Of a stretch of 64,000 nucleotides of DNA, positions 43,546-55,031 are shown in pieces. This DNA is from Balanoglossus misakiensis (Eukaryota > Hemichordata), in assembly GCA_040954595.2 (NCBI GenBank), contig CM082596.2:11284001-11348000 (forward strand). Direction: 5' to 3'. The notes under the pieces were generated by a model that saw nothing but the letters and a program-made list of their open reading frames with translations, was not told where the DNA came from and made no database searches. The first letter of the stretch is position 1. Each line of letters begins with the position of its first letter. Both the position numbers and the translations under genes were made by a program.

Positions 43546-44094
43546 CATCAGATATCCGAATGTGATGAAAACAGTGTGTTTTGAGTGTTTTTTAAATGAC
43601 CTTTTGGGTTAAAAGTGGCAAAAATGGCAATTTTGTCTTGAAAGGGGTCAATAAGACTGACTTTTTTTGGAATTAGCACCATATTTTACATTGAATGGAC
43701 TAGTCTAGGACTTTCCTTACCAAAAATTCTGTTTAATCTTCTGTAACATGTATACTAGTATACATGTAGCTGCCTGATAGTTTGCCCTGTGTGTGTAATT
43801 GCTGAGTGACATAACGCATTCTGTGATTGGTGCAGTCACGTAACCACCAATCAGATCGCTTGTTGTAAGGAGAACTGCACGACCTTTAACCGCATTAGCA
43901 TACCTGATTTTTAGGGCTCGATATTACCTCTGAGGACGCAATATTTAAGTTGAAGTTTTTTTTCTTTTATCATATTAGAGCAAGAAGACTTGTTTTTTAT
44001 GTAAAAGAAATAGACCCTAATATACAGAGTGCATTTTGAAACGATAGGCAGGTCCGGCCCATAGCCTAATTCTTCATTTTTCTGTCATGCGTAG
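43546..44094. other. Intron with 22-bp perfect palindrome
   Basis: The palindrome ACATGTATAC followed by its complement spans 43746-43767. It includes a CCAATCA box near 43846. No gene seen. Confidence 0.5.
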
Positions 44095-44210
44095 GAATTG
44101 ATCAGTGCTAACAACCCATGTCAAAATGGCAGCACTTGCCAACCCTAACCTCGTGTGTGGCATTGACGTGCACCTGCCAAGGATGCTATACTGGGAGCGC
44201 TGTGAAAATT
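44095..44210 (+). pseudogene. 8-Cys EGF-like exon, several frameshifts (copy I)
   Basis: 116 bases: IDQC, frame change, NNPCQNGSTCQP, frame change, TSCVALTCTCQGCYTGS, frame change before the final RCEN. Acceptor GTAG; donor GTCAGT is unusual. Identical lesions at 63581-63696. Confidence 0.7.
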
Positions 44211-44600
44211 GTCAGTCAGTTTCTTTTGTCAAATTAATCAATATGTGTGGGACTGTTATACATGTATATAAAACAGAATACTGTGATGGAAAATTCTATA
44301 ACTTAATGTTTCAGTGGATATATGACTTAAAGTTAGCAGGATGCAGTGAATTCAACAGAAAGTGTAATTTCCTCTTGTGTGAGCTCTGTGCGACTGTGCC
44401 AATGAAAATCTCACCACAAACAAAAATGACAGGTATACACTGTATATTAGCAGCTTTGTCTCTGTAATAGCCATAGTGTTTTGAAGTTGAAAACTTGCAA
44501 AGTGTGCAGTTTTATTCACACTACAAAGGAAACATTGTTGAAACGGATTATCTGTGTACATTGTCAAACTGTACACTTGTCGTGAGATTTATTCTCAATT
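44211..44600. other. Intron (copy I)
   Basis: Short ORF only; identical to the window end in copy II. No recognised gene. Confidence 0.4.
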
Positions 44601-44603
44601 ATA

Positions 44604-45681
44604 TTATATCATGCTACCGTCCGCAATTCTGATTGGACGAGAGCTAAATCCAGCGATGCTAAAATACTCAATAATGCACTGCTGGCAGTGGTAAAACGGG
44701 CTTTCTGTTTGCCACATGGGTTTGTTCTTTAGGTTGTTGTATGTGTTTACACTCAGCATGTTTATTGTAGAACCAGGGTCGATCAGTGAGGCAACTGCTG
44801 TTTGTTCTATTTGCACTGTTACTCGAGGCCTCCTGCCATTTGATTGTTGTGCAGTGAAGCAGTATTCATCTCCCGAGCTGTCTTCCACTTTATGCACAGC
44901 TTTGACAGTTTCATCCTTGTCTACCCTATTTGCCTTGCCTTTTGATCGGCAGCATTTGGCAAAATGGTTATGTTTGCCACACTTCCTGCATGACTTGCCT
45001 TTAGCTGGACATACTGAGTCATGTGGATAGGTGCCACCACAATAATAACAAGTGGACGGTCCTTTCGCTGGCTGCTGATGAGCTCTCTTTTGTTTATTTG
45101 GTTTCGGGCGTTGGTGGCGCTGTTTTCTGACCGCATTCACTGATGCCGTATCTGCACCATTATTTTGGGTTTTCTCCTCAATCCCACTAGCCTGAACCTC
45201 TGATACCTCAAATGAATGGCTGTACTCAGTATATTCTCTAGTGTCGTCTCCTCCCGAAGAGCACGACGTCTGAGACGGGCTGATGTGAATCCTCGTATGA
45301 TTTGTGATTTGACCTCTTGATCCTTTTTGGTGAAGTCACATATGTTTCTGCTAGGCGTTGCAAACAAGTGTGATAGGCATCAATCGATTCGCCGTTGTTT
45401 TGTATGGTGTCTCTGAAGATGAATCGTTCGTATTCAATGTTCCGTTTGGGTGAGAAGTACGACGTAAGCTTTAATTTGGCTGTTTCACAGCTCGTTCCTG
45501 TATCTGGTAGAGTATCAAAGAAGTCGGAAACTTCCTCACCTGCCCAGTGCAATAGCAGTGCACGTTGTGGCTTGTCATCTGTAATGTTGAATGCGACAAA
45601 TGCGTTTTCTACTCTAGCCATGTACTTTTTCCATCTCGTACTGGTGGTTGTCGGGTCTGAATGAACAGGAAAACTCGGCAT
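44604..45681 (-). pseudogene. Ty3-type Gag-protease fragment, frameshifted
   Basis: From ATG 45679-45681 a Gag region (RWKKYMARVENAFVAFNI, DFFDTLPDTG, YERFIFRDTIQNNGESID) runs in one frame to about 45360, continues in a second (DQEVKSQIIRGFTS) and, from about 45140, in a third. The last has two zinc knuckles: a variant C-x2-C-x5-H-x3-C (CYYCGG...) and a standard CRKCGKHNHFAKCC. It then enters a retropepsin-like segment where the active site reads DPGS instead of D-[ST]-G. It ends within the protease. Resembles the K02A2.6-like Ty3 group by eye. Confidence 0.8.
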
Positions 45682-45726
45682 TGATGGCTAGCTGATTCTC
45701 CATGTTCTCCGTCCTCGTCGCCAAAT

Positions 45727-45896
45727 ATAGAATCGTGGGTGGGCAATAATGACAACACGAGACACCAAGTCCGGCATGTAAGAGTGAGAGTGCCTAGCCA
45801 CGTTCACGCACTTTATTCATAATGACCCGAATGTTGCATTACGTCATTTTACAGAATGTATAAAGTATAGATGCTCACTAGTGTTTGGACACTACA
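45727..45896 (-). repeat. Candidate short LTR of the Ty3 fragment
   Basis: Minus strand begins TGTAGTGTCC at 45896 and carries ATGAATAAAG (plus 45810-45819). It ends near TTCTATA, followed by TTGGCGACGAGGACG, a plausible primer-site region, 40-odd bases before the Gag ATG. No partner LTR in the window. Confidence 0.45.
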
Positions 45897-46097
45897 ATAT
45901 ACATGTGACTGCAGTGTCTTTCCAATCATGAATTTGCAAGGTGTCCTTCGGAGAAAATCTTCTGATTCTCTTTTCTGATTTGCTTTGCATATTTAACTTA
46001 ATGATCTAATGTGTTGGAATTCCCTGTCTCAAATTTTTGATGATCAGTCTCTGCCCCATTGCTCATCGTCCCAACTTTCTTGTGTATTGAAAACCAG
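45897..46097. other. Intron before EGF exon
   Basis: Non-coding; ends in AAAACCAG acceptor. Confidence 0.4.
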
Positions 46098-46220
46098 GAA
46101 TCAACCAATGTGATCCCGATCTGTGCTTGAAGAGTGGTTTCTGCCAGATGACATCTGGATCATGTGAACTGTACACATGTTTCTGTCAGAATTGTTACAC
46201 TGGTGACCTTTGTGAACAAC
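46098..46220 (+). CDS. 8-Cys EGF-like exon, intact
   Basis: Phase 1-1, 123 bases: INQCDPDLCLKSGFCQ, GSCELYTCFCQNCYTG, DLCEQ, all eight cysteines. CCAG acceptor, GTAAGT donor. Last of the 8-Cys series before the LINE region; its duplicate, if any, lies beyond the window. Confidence 0.85.
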
Positions 46221-46469
46221 GTAAGTTTTGATTTATTGTCTTGGGTTAATAATTTATACAGTTCAAAGTATCACCATTTCTTTCAATATGTAGATTTTTT
46301 TGTTTTTCTCTACAAGTGTAATCAAGATCTGCATGAAAATTTGTGTCGCTGTCACCGAACCTAGCTAGTCCATACAACCAACAGTATGAATCACCACCTC
46401 ATACTGGGCGTAGCCATAGGCCCTAACCCTAATAGTTACGTACTTATGAGCATTTATGTTATATATAGT

Positions 46470-47830
46470 TCAAAGGTCACCAAGGTCATCTGACATTGCG
46501 GCGAAATGATTTGGTCCAATAGTTGTACCTGTCCACCAAAAATCAGCTCCCTAGGTGTATTAGTTAGCGTAGAAATAGATATGTGTTTTTCAAGGTGGGT
46601 CAAAGGTCAAGGGGTCACCCGAAATTTGGCTTCTCATTTCGGCCCCTTGGTCAGTCCCTGTTCACTCCATAAATGGAGACGTGTTCTGCGCAACCGCAGT
46701 ACGTGTAACCTCGTGAACTCAGATGTGCACATGCGTACAGCAGACCCTGTTCACTCCATAAATGGAGACGTGTTCTGCGCAACCACAGCTGGACCTGTGA
46801 AAGATCAAATCCGATCGACATATTTAGTTTCCGTATATTATATTGACCAATGCAGACTAAATCTAATAGAATTACTACATGTAGTATATCGTGTATAATA
46901 CACACGTTTGGCAATATTGCAGTTTGAGTGTTAGATGCAGACGTGTATACCCGATCTAAATTTCCGACCTACACATGTACATGTATCACTGTTCACATGT
47001 ACATACACCGTAACTGCGTTCTGAAAATGACATGGTATTTTCAAAATGTTACCCCAGATTACCCCATCATGAAACTCACACCCATTGTCCAGCAGTAGTT
47101 AGTTGACTATCCTATTCACTCAAAACAAAAAGAACGGGTGTGAAAAAGTCACTAAAACAGCATTGATACAGAGGTGTATAACACTGTCCATGATTTCAAG
47201 AGAAAAACATGAACGCAGCCCAGGCAGATCGGTCACTGTATGTGGCGATATCTTTCTAAGTATTTCACTCAACTTGTACAGACGATGCCATGCTGTCTTC
47301 TGGAATGTGCTGGTAACGTCACACATCGAAACATATTGATGATGCCCTTCCCTGCAAAAGATCATGATATTGCCCTCGCTAACATGTGTTATTATTTAAA
47401 TACGATGTTGTCATAGCTTTACTATGCAGGTATAGTAAAGCATATGCCTTGGTCCAGACCCCCCCCCCCCCCATGGTCAATGAAAAAATATGAAATATAA
47501 TGATCAAAAATCTTCTTCTCAAAATCGGCATACCCTAATTTGAAAAATTCGCCCTTATATGGTCATCAGGTCACTTGACTAATTTAACATTCACGGACGT
47601 ACTGCACCAGATCTCATTGGCCTGCATCATTGTGCCAAATTTGAGAATTGTAGGTTTAGCCGTTTTCAAGATCATAGTGGCCGATGAAAGTGCCCAAGAA
47701 GAAGAAAAATGCCAGCAATACCAAAAGGGGCCCCGCTCATAGGGGCTTGGGCCCCCCAAAACGCCAGTAATACCAATAGGGGCCCCGCCCATAGGGGCTT
47801 GGGCCCCTAATAAGTCAGTTGTAAAGTTAT
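46470..47830. repeat. Diverged AGGTCA-rich dispersed repeat
   Basis: Related to 16935-18540: shared CAAAGGTCA phrases, CAAATTTGAGAA and GTGGCCGA near its end. It has a duplicated block with CACTCCATAAATGGAGACGTG at 46673 and 46753, a C16 run near 47460 and a duplicated AGGGGCCCCGC.CATAGGGGC unit at about 47722-47808. No gene. Confidence 0.65.
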
Positions 47831-48295
47831 TACTGAGCTTGAATTTCACTAGCGCCTAAAAGTAAACAAAAACTGATGGTCAAAGTATCACAAGCTTTAT
47901 TTTGGTTTGATGTAGGATGTAATATGCTTATAGCACACTGCCAAATTAATGTCAACCAATAAGACCGGTAGGATATGATCGAAAACCACACGTATTAATG
48001 TGTAAAAGGCCGAACTTCCCAATAAATTTGGGTAGCCGACTACAGAAAGAGTCGAACCAATGCATGAACTGAAGTATCAAGACACATGGACTATTATTTA
48101 TTGTTTCAGCAATTTGACTTAAATTTATAATTTCCTATGGCAGTTTTTGCCGACAAGAATCAATGCCCGACCAAACAAAATGGACATTTTCACGTGATCG
48201 TTACTGAGGTCACAAGTTAGCCAAGCCCTCATACACGCGCTATTCGGAAGTATCGGTGATCTGTTTATGTGTTTAGCTAAGGTGGTAAACTGTTC
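47831..48295. other. Non-coding stretch
   Basis: I see no gene or named repeat. Confidence 0.4.
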
Positions 48296-50960
48296 ATCAA
48301 TCAATCAATCAGTCAATCAAAAGGACTTATAGAGCACCAAACTCCACTGCAATAGTGTTCAATAGCGCTTTACAATGTAAAGTTACTGTTAATAGGCTCT
48401 GTTAAACAGATAAGTCTTGATGTGTTTCTTGAAACTGTCAAGGCTAGGTGACTGGTATACTTCTATTGGGACATTGTTCCAAATGAGTGGGGCGATATAC
48501 GAAAAAGCATGATCGCCGTACGTTTTCTTCTTACTCCATGGTACATGAAGTAGAAATTTGTCATTTGATCGAAGAAGTCTTGTTGAAGTTTTCAGATGGA
48601 TTAAGTCAGTGATGTAAGCTGGTGCTGTGTTGTTTAATGCCTTATATGTCATAAGCAAGATCTTGTATTGGATTCTATAGTGTACAGGCAGCCAATGTAA
48701 ATCCATGAGAACAAGAGTAATATGATCCGTTTTACGGGTACGAGAAACGATCCTGGCTGCAGAATTCAGGGCATGCTGTAGCGGTTGAATGCATGATGAT
48801 GGTAAACCACAGAGTAGTGCATTACAGTAGTCCAGTTTTGATGTGATTAGAGCATGAACCAGCATCTGGCAAACTTCCTTAGTGAGGTAACGGCGAATGT
48901 GGCTGATTTGACGCAGATGGAAGAAAATTGACTTGCAAATTGCATTAATGTGCTTATTGAAAGTGTAATTGTCGTCGAATGTCACACCTATATTCCGTGC
49001 AGAATTCACAATTTGAACACAACATGATCCAATGCTAATGTGGTTTATGGGACGAGGCGAGCGGTTGAACTGAGACCTTATCAGGAGTACCTCGGGTTTG
49101 CCACCATTGAGTTGAAGTTTATTATGTGTCATCCAGGTTTTTATTTCGTGAACTGCCCTTTCCATCTTGTCTAATGTACTATCCAGTGCCATACAAATAT
49201 CGTTGTTGACTTTAGTAAGTGCTGTTTCGGTACTGTGATCCTTTCGGTACGCTGACTGCAGTGGTTCTTGTAGTGAGTTGGTAGTCAAATATGATGTCAG
49301 TTGTTGTGCTACAATCTTCCCGATTACTTTTGACAGGAAGGTTAGGTTTGAAACAGGTCTATAGTTCTTGAAAATGTTTTTGTCGAGCGAAGGTTTCTTG
49401 AGTACATTGGTGTGATGACTGCTATTTTAAGTTATTCAGGAACAGTTCCAGTTTTGAGTGACAAATTGATAATTGTGGCTATGATAGTGAGCAGATTACC
49501 AAGACATTGCTTAACAAGTGCTGTAGGGATGAGATCAAGTACACGTGTTTTAGATGGAGAGCCAGAGATAACTTTGCTGATTTCTTCGTCTTTAGCTGTG
49601 TGGAATTCAGGAAGTGTTGATGAGACTGCTGGGTGCAGAAATTGGTAATCTTTTGAAGTAGGGTTTACCATGTCAAGGCTGGAACGGATAGACGTGATTT
49701 TAGTGATGAAATATTTACTGAATGAATCTGCTAAGTCTATTTTCGCAGTATGGTCAGGTAGAGTCTTTTCTTGTTGCTTGCCAGCCATGGTTGATATGAT
49801 TTGAAATAGTGACTTCTGGTTACCATACTTTTCCTCAATTAGATGTGAGAAGTATGACTTTTTGGCAGCTCTGATTAAGTGATTGACATTTCTGCACTCA
49901 TGTTGATATATCTCACGATGAATCTCCAGCTTAGTTTTTCGCCACAGATGTTCAGCCTTCCGTCTATTCTTTTTTGCAATGTCGATTTCATGAGTATACC
50001 ATTTGGTACCTGGACGTATGATCACTGTACGCTTTTGAAGTGGTGCGTGGGCTTGAAGAACTTCACTGACGTGTTGGTTATAAGCTGATATGGCTGAGGA
50101 GAGGTCATTTGGAGGCTAGGACATTTGATGTATTTTGTCGAGATCATGGCTGAAACTATCAATTGAAATGGCAGATACGACGATAAGATATTTGACGTCT
50201 ACTGTGTGTTGGTTTCGGAAGAGCAAGTTTTGCATTGACAGGATTGTGATCAGAGAGTTCCAAGCAGTCTACAGAGACACTCTTGATGTTAGACGCAGAG
50301 TTAGATAAGATGAGATCAAGAGTATGACCCTTTCTGTGTGTTGGTTGTTGGACCCATTGTTTCAGATTACAGGCGCTGATGATTCCATTGAATTTCTGTG
50401 TTACTGGATTCTTATCATCTTCTAGGTGAATATTGAAATCTCCTACGATGAAGAGATTACTTGAGCAGGTGACATACTTCTCAAGTGTTGTACTGAACTC
50501 TTCCATGAACTGTGGTGCGGTGAATTTATTCTTAACTGATGGTGGTGGACGGTAGACAAGAATTATTTTCATGGAAAGTTTCTGGTGAAGAATAGTTGCT
50601 TCCGCTGTCTCAAAAGATTTAACAGAGAGAATAGGCTTCCAAGCTGTTAATTTTAGTGCTAGCTTATGAATTTAAGCTAAGTCTTCACCGATCTTGCCAA
50701 CCTCAGGTAGATGTTTGACAGCATAGCCTGGTGGTGTACATTCAGCCATTACGTGTTCGTCACCAGATTCCTTCAACCATGTTTCAGTGAGTACAAGAAT
50801 ATCAATGTCTTTATCTGTGATGTAGTCTGCAATGTCTAATGATTTGCATCTAGCTGAGCGGACATTCCATGTAGAGAGTAGAAGTTCACACGTATTGTGG
50901 ATAGGGTGGATCTTGAATACTGCATAGTTACTCTTCAATAGATATTTAGTGACTCGCTAA
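48296..50960 (-). mobile_element. Decayed CR1/L2-type LINE with RT palm deletion
   Basis: 3' tail of GATT-type repeats (ATCAATCAATCA on plus, 48296-48320). Reading leftward from about 50940: LLLSTWNVRSARCKSLDIAD and LVLTETWLKESG (endonuclease), ILVYRPPPSVK with VGDFNIHL and LSDHNPV (50159-50572), linker (49432-50025), then RT C-terminal part (48389-49288) with QSAYRKDHSTETALTK joined directly to DKMERAVHEIKTWMTHN. The stretch that should hold the catalytic YADD is missing. Broken into at least four frames; not mobile. Confidence 0.88.
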
Positions 50961-51395
50961 CTGTTGCGATTCGTGTGTGTGTAATTTACGTACTTCAAGT
51001 TAAATATCGCAACTAGCCGTAATGTTTGACTAGGGGGAGCACCTTTACTAATGCGAGAACCAGGGATTGAAAGTTGCACCTGTATTTTGATCCCTTAGTT
51101 ACCCTTATAAGTACATTTGTAGTCTAATAACCATAGCTCTATTGCAAACCATTCTTTCCGTAGTTTCTTGTTTCAAATATTGTAATCTGAATTTATTTTG
51201 ATGTTTAACAGGTGTGATTATCTGTATTTGCGACCATTTTGAAAAAAATTGGTTGCCATGGAAACTCTTCAACAGATATTTAGTGACCGGACGCGCAGTG
51301 TTTCCGGTTTATGTTCTGCACGTATATCCTTGATGAAGTTTGCTGGCTAGAGGGCTCCTAAACCTCCCTAATATTTGACGTCTTCACTCCTACAG
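50961..51395. other. Non-coding stretch before ephrin-like exon
   Basis: No gene recognised; ends in CTCCTACAG acceptor. Confidence 0.4.
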
Positions 51396-51660
51396 GACTG
51401 CGCAGCTGGAAGTTAAAGTTCAGCATGTTCTGAAGCATGCACGCTGTGTCCAGGGGTTTCATGTGTGGAACAGCCAGCCTCTCATCACCAACATAATGCG
51501 GACTGGGATATTTTGCCAACAATGGAAGTATAGACTGTACGCCTTGTCCTGCCCCGGGTATAAGTGCCAATATGATGGTATGTCGGAGCCAGAGGTGTGT
51601 GAAGATGGATACTACACTAATATAGATGATGAGTCAGCACTTAAAGTTTGGGCATTACTG
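51396..51660 (+). pseudogene. Ephrin-receptor-like exon, broken, ending at duplication edge
   Basis: After a CTACAG acceptor: DCAAGS, TAA, SSACSEACTLCPGVSC, then a frame change to GYFANNGSIDCTPCP, and another to PGYKCQYDGMSEPEVCEDGYYTNIDDESA. At least one stop and two frameshifts, with good ephrin-like texture throughout. A possible donor is GTATGT at 51578, but the open frame continues to the edge of the duplicated segment at 51661. Confidence 0.65.
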
Positions 51661-51662
51661 AG

Positions 51663-52098
51663 TAATCTTTCACTTAAGGCGGACGATCATCTTATGTGCA
51701 TGTACGTAATTCTGTGCGTACAAACATTACGTCCAGTCCAAATATTCTGCCAATTTTACATCCAATGCATTCAAATAGTGGACTGCTTCGCTTTCATCCA
51801 GTTTTCATGTGCATCGTATAAGTAGACTATTGTTTTGTCCCGTCTTTTCACCAAATTTGCTCTTTTCCAAATCTCCGACACAGACTATGATCGTCAAGAT
51901 CTTGTCTGTTGTTAGAACAGCACACTGCCGTATGGCATTGACTGTATACAGTTTCTGTTACCAATATCTCTGGTTTGGCATTTTCCTGTCCTCGAAATCA
52001 ATCCAGAGATTTTTGTCTCCCCAACCCGCGTGAGAATCCCACGTCTTTGAAGGTATGACTGTGACTATAAGATTCTATAAATCTCTGTTTATTTTCAG
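51663..52098. other. Non-coding start of copy II
   Basis: As 31437-31872 with a few substitutions. Confidence 0.4.
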
Positions 52099-52229
52099 CA
52101 CAAATATCATGTGCTGATTGCCCAGCTGGTAACCAATGTCCAAATGGTAACACTGTGATTTTATGCTCGGCTGGTTATTACAGTTCGGCTTTGGACAAAG
52201 GATGTCTCGCTGTACCTCTTGCATAACAG
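52099..52229 (+). pseudogene. Ephrin-like exon, frameshifted (copy II)
   Basis: As 31873-32003 with the same frameshift, but keeps the cysteine in CADCPAG. Confidence 0.75.
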
Positions 52230-52483
52230 GTAAACTTCTACCCACCCACCTTTATTTCCAACATCAAACATTAGGTCAGGTAATTTACTAACTGAAAAAT
52301 AGGATGGGAACATTTTCTATTTCTGTATTTAAAATTTACTGATATAATATATGAATAAAAAAATGACAATTTTTCCAAATTTGAATAGACCTCTATTTAT
52401 GAAAATAATTAAAATTTGCACCAAATTTTTACAGTGGTATTCAAAGGTTAACTTGGTGTGTAAATTCTCTGTTTGATTTACAG

Positions 52484-52617
52484 ATCAAATGGTGCTGAAC
52501 ATTGTACTATTTGTGAGCAAGGGTACGCCTGCACAGATCAGTGTACATCGCAATTCAAGTGTACCAAGGGTTACGTGTCATTGGCTGGTGCAACAAACTG
52601 TACCATATGTACAAATG
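52484..52617 (+). CDS. Ephrin-like exon, open but phase-inconsistent (copy II)
   Basis: As 32258-32391. Reads EHCTICEQGYACTDQCTS, KCTKGYVSLAGATNC and TICTNG, with one cysteine more than copy I. Confidence 0.65.
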
Positions 52618-52998
52618 GTAAGATTGTGGTACTTGTTCAGTTTGCTGTGTGATGAAACTGAGGGGTATGTGTGTATGCATGTATGTGTTTACAACAGATT
52701 TTTAAGTCAGTGCGACTGGGGGTATGTGTGTGTGTGTGTATGTATGTATGTGTTTACAACAGATTATCAACTCAGTGCGAGATCTTGCGAGACCCGGTTA
52801 GCCATGTGAGATCTCGCAGAGTCTTATGATATTCAGAAAATGGTTGATTAGAAATGACGTTTAATGTCCTCCAAAGAATTTTCTACATGCCTGTATACTT
52901 GTCTCAGAATTATGAAGTGAATCATCTCAAGTAATTTGTTATTTTAAATGACACTGTATCACAAATACTTCACTAAAAACCTCATTTTCTTTGATCAG
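52618..52998. other. Intron (copy II)
   Basis: As copy I with a shorter TG run. No gene. Confidence 0.5.
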
Positions 52999-53196
52999 AT
53001 GAAATAAGTGAGGAGCCTGCACGCACATCCCATCTTCTGTGCCCTGCTGGACAATCGTGTTCAGATCCAATGTAAGATCCGCTTGACTGTGGCAATGGTG
53101 AATATGCTATGGAAGGCGACGGCACATGCACGCCTTGTCCAGCAGGATCCAAGTGTCCAACCATGTCACCCGTAGTGGATTGTTCAACAGTTACTG
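52999..53196 (+). pseudogene. Ephrin-like exon with TAA (copy II)
   Basis: Same stop as 32783-32980. Confidence 0.75.
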
Positions 53197-53436
53197 GTAA
53201 GTTGGGCTGCAAATCACTCTTGTGACTTCCCTGTGTTATAGCATGACATACACAGAAAATTAAACTGTTATGCTCATTGGAGTTGATATTGTGATGCACT
53301 TTGAAAAACACAATGATTCCACTGAAGAGGTATTGTACAGTAACACCTGTGATTACGGACATCTCTCTAATAAGGGATCGTTGGACCAAACCAATCGTTC
53401 TTTGAATTTTTTCTGTGATAGGTTCATACTCGCTAG

Positions 53437-53518
53437 GTTCGGCCACGTCCTTCTGGTTATGAATGCACAACTACAAGTGTCACACAGTGCGCTACAGGGC
53501 AGTAAAGTGTTGAAGGAG
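53437..53518 (+). pseudogene. Ephrin-like exon fragment with TAA (copy II)
   Basis: Same as 33209-33290. Confidence 0.45.
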
Positions 53519-53638
53519 GTAAGTCTTGAAATCTCTTTTCTTCTGGTCTCGATTTGAACATGGTTCCACAAGTTGTTTACATCACTTGTAGTTTTACATA
53601 TTTTTTGAGTTCAACAGCTATGCTATACATGGTGTCCT

Positions 53639-54628
53639 GAGAAGTCGACCAGTATGAGAAGTCGGTATCGGCCAGTACGAGAAGTCGGCCTGTGGGAGAG
53701 AACCCTGGTACTTTGTGTTATATATAACTGTTTCACTACGAAATGTTTCCTTGATGTACAGGAGCTGAGATATTTGTACAAATAGCCGATGAATTTTAAA
53801 ACTGTCTGTTCACTTTGCATGTACGTCACCGGGGTACGTCAACATCAGTCACCTGCACTTCTTGCGCTGCGCCAGTAGTCAGTTCCTCGTCACGTTTGTT
53901 TGTTTGGTGTTGTCTCAAAGTATGCATATACACATACATCTTCTATGTATTTTAGTAGGCTTTGAAACAACTCCCTGTAAAGGGACAAAGTCTCTCTCTC
54001 GCTGCCCTTTTTCCATTAATAATATTTGATACAAGACACCATTTATTTATTCTAAATGTGGATATATAGTGAATCAACGTTCAACCACACACAACTTCAA
54101 TCCAACTTGTAGACACGAGAGTGAAAAACTTGCCAAAATGAATAATCGTTGTTTACCATTTATTCATTTTGGCGGGATTTTTACACTCATATCCTACAAA
54201 CGGGATGGAATTTGTCTGTAGTTGAATGTGGATTCTCAATATATCCACATGTAGAATAATGTGAACGGTGTCTTGTATCAAACATAATTAATGGAAAAAG
54301 GTTTGCGCGAGAGAGACTTTGTCCCTTTAATCAGAAATGTCACAGGAATTTGGCGAACAACCTAAGCTCCTTACGCGGATACGGGGCTGGGGAACCGGTA
54401 CGGATGCCAGACGCCATTATTTGAAATGACGCCATTGTGTTGTCAAGAATTTGGGAAATCCGTCCAAATGAAAATATTTAGTGCAATTATATTTTATTAA
54501 GTGTTGTTATAAGTAATCTGGGTCATCACTGCACTATTCGGGTACAAGTTCAACAACTGGCCGACTTCTCGTACTGGCCGACTTCTCATACGCGCGTACT
54601 GGCCGACTTCTAATCTGGCCGACTTCTC
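53639..54628. mobile_element. TIR element with nested MITE (copy II)
   Basis: As 33411-34400; the nested TA-flanked MITE is at 53980-54327. Confidence 0.7.
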
Positions 54629-54814
54629 ATGTATTCCTATACATTAGTGAAAATTGGGGAAACTGGTGTTTTTCAGACAACTTATGAAGTCCCTTTCGCA
54701 GTATTAACTCTAAAACAGCGGGTGATATTCCTTTTAAAATTTAACCAAATAAGCATACTTGAACTCTGTCATATCGGCAAAACACTCACTACACAAGCTG
54801 CTGTTATTCTACAG

Positions 54815-55031
54815 ACATGACATGTGCTGATTGCGGCGTAGGTAACTACTGTCCAGATGGGTCAGACAGCCCCATTCCTTGTCCATCAAGTTATTATGCT
54901 GACACAGCCACAGATGTATCCTGTACCCCTTGCGATCCAGGCTGTCAGTGTGCAGCAACATCACCCACTTGCCTGCACATCAAGAACCTACTCTCTGGGA
55001 CCATCAACAACATGTACTCCCCTTCTACCAG
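54815..55031 (+). CDS. Ephrin-like exon, open (copy II)
   Basis: Same as 34587-34803, no differences seen. Confidence 0.7.

Larger units (their letters stand above)
31436..44600 (+). repeat. Long segmental duplication, copy I
   Basis: Matches 51662 to the window end with offsets of +20226, +20216, +20228, +20216, +20990 and +19486 as indels accumulate, and very high identity between them. It contains ephrin-like exons, then 8-cysteine EGF exons. Differences from copy II: a 1,504-bp tandem duplication here, no hAT-like insertion, a longer TG run near 32500, and small microsatellite differences. Confidence 0.93.

Noticed and set aside
43746-43767. 22-bp perfect palindrome as a regulatory dimer site
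   Set aside because: Composed of ACATGTATAC, a composition common in this AT-rich sequence; no context supports a function.
31873-44210. Single-base frameshifts as sequencing errors
   Set aside because: The same indels and stops appear in copies 20 kb apart, and the neighbouring LINE has an error-free ORF of over 1,000 codons. If the two copies are haplotypes, the agreement still argues against random error.
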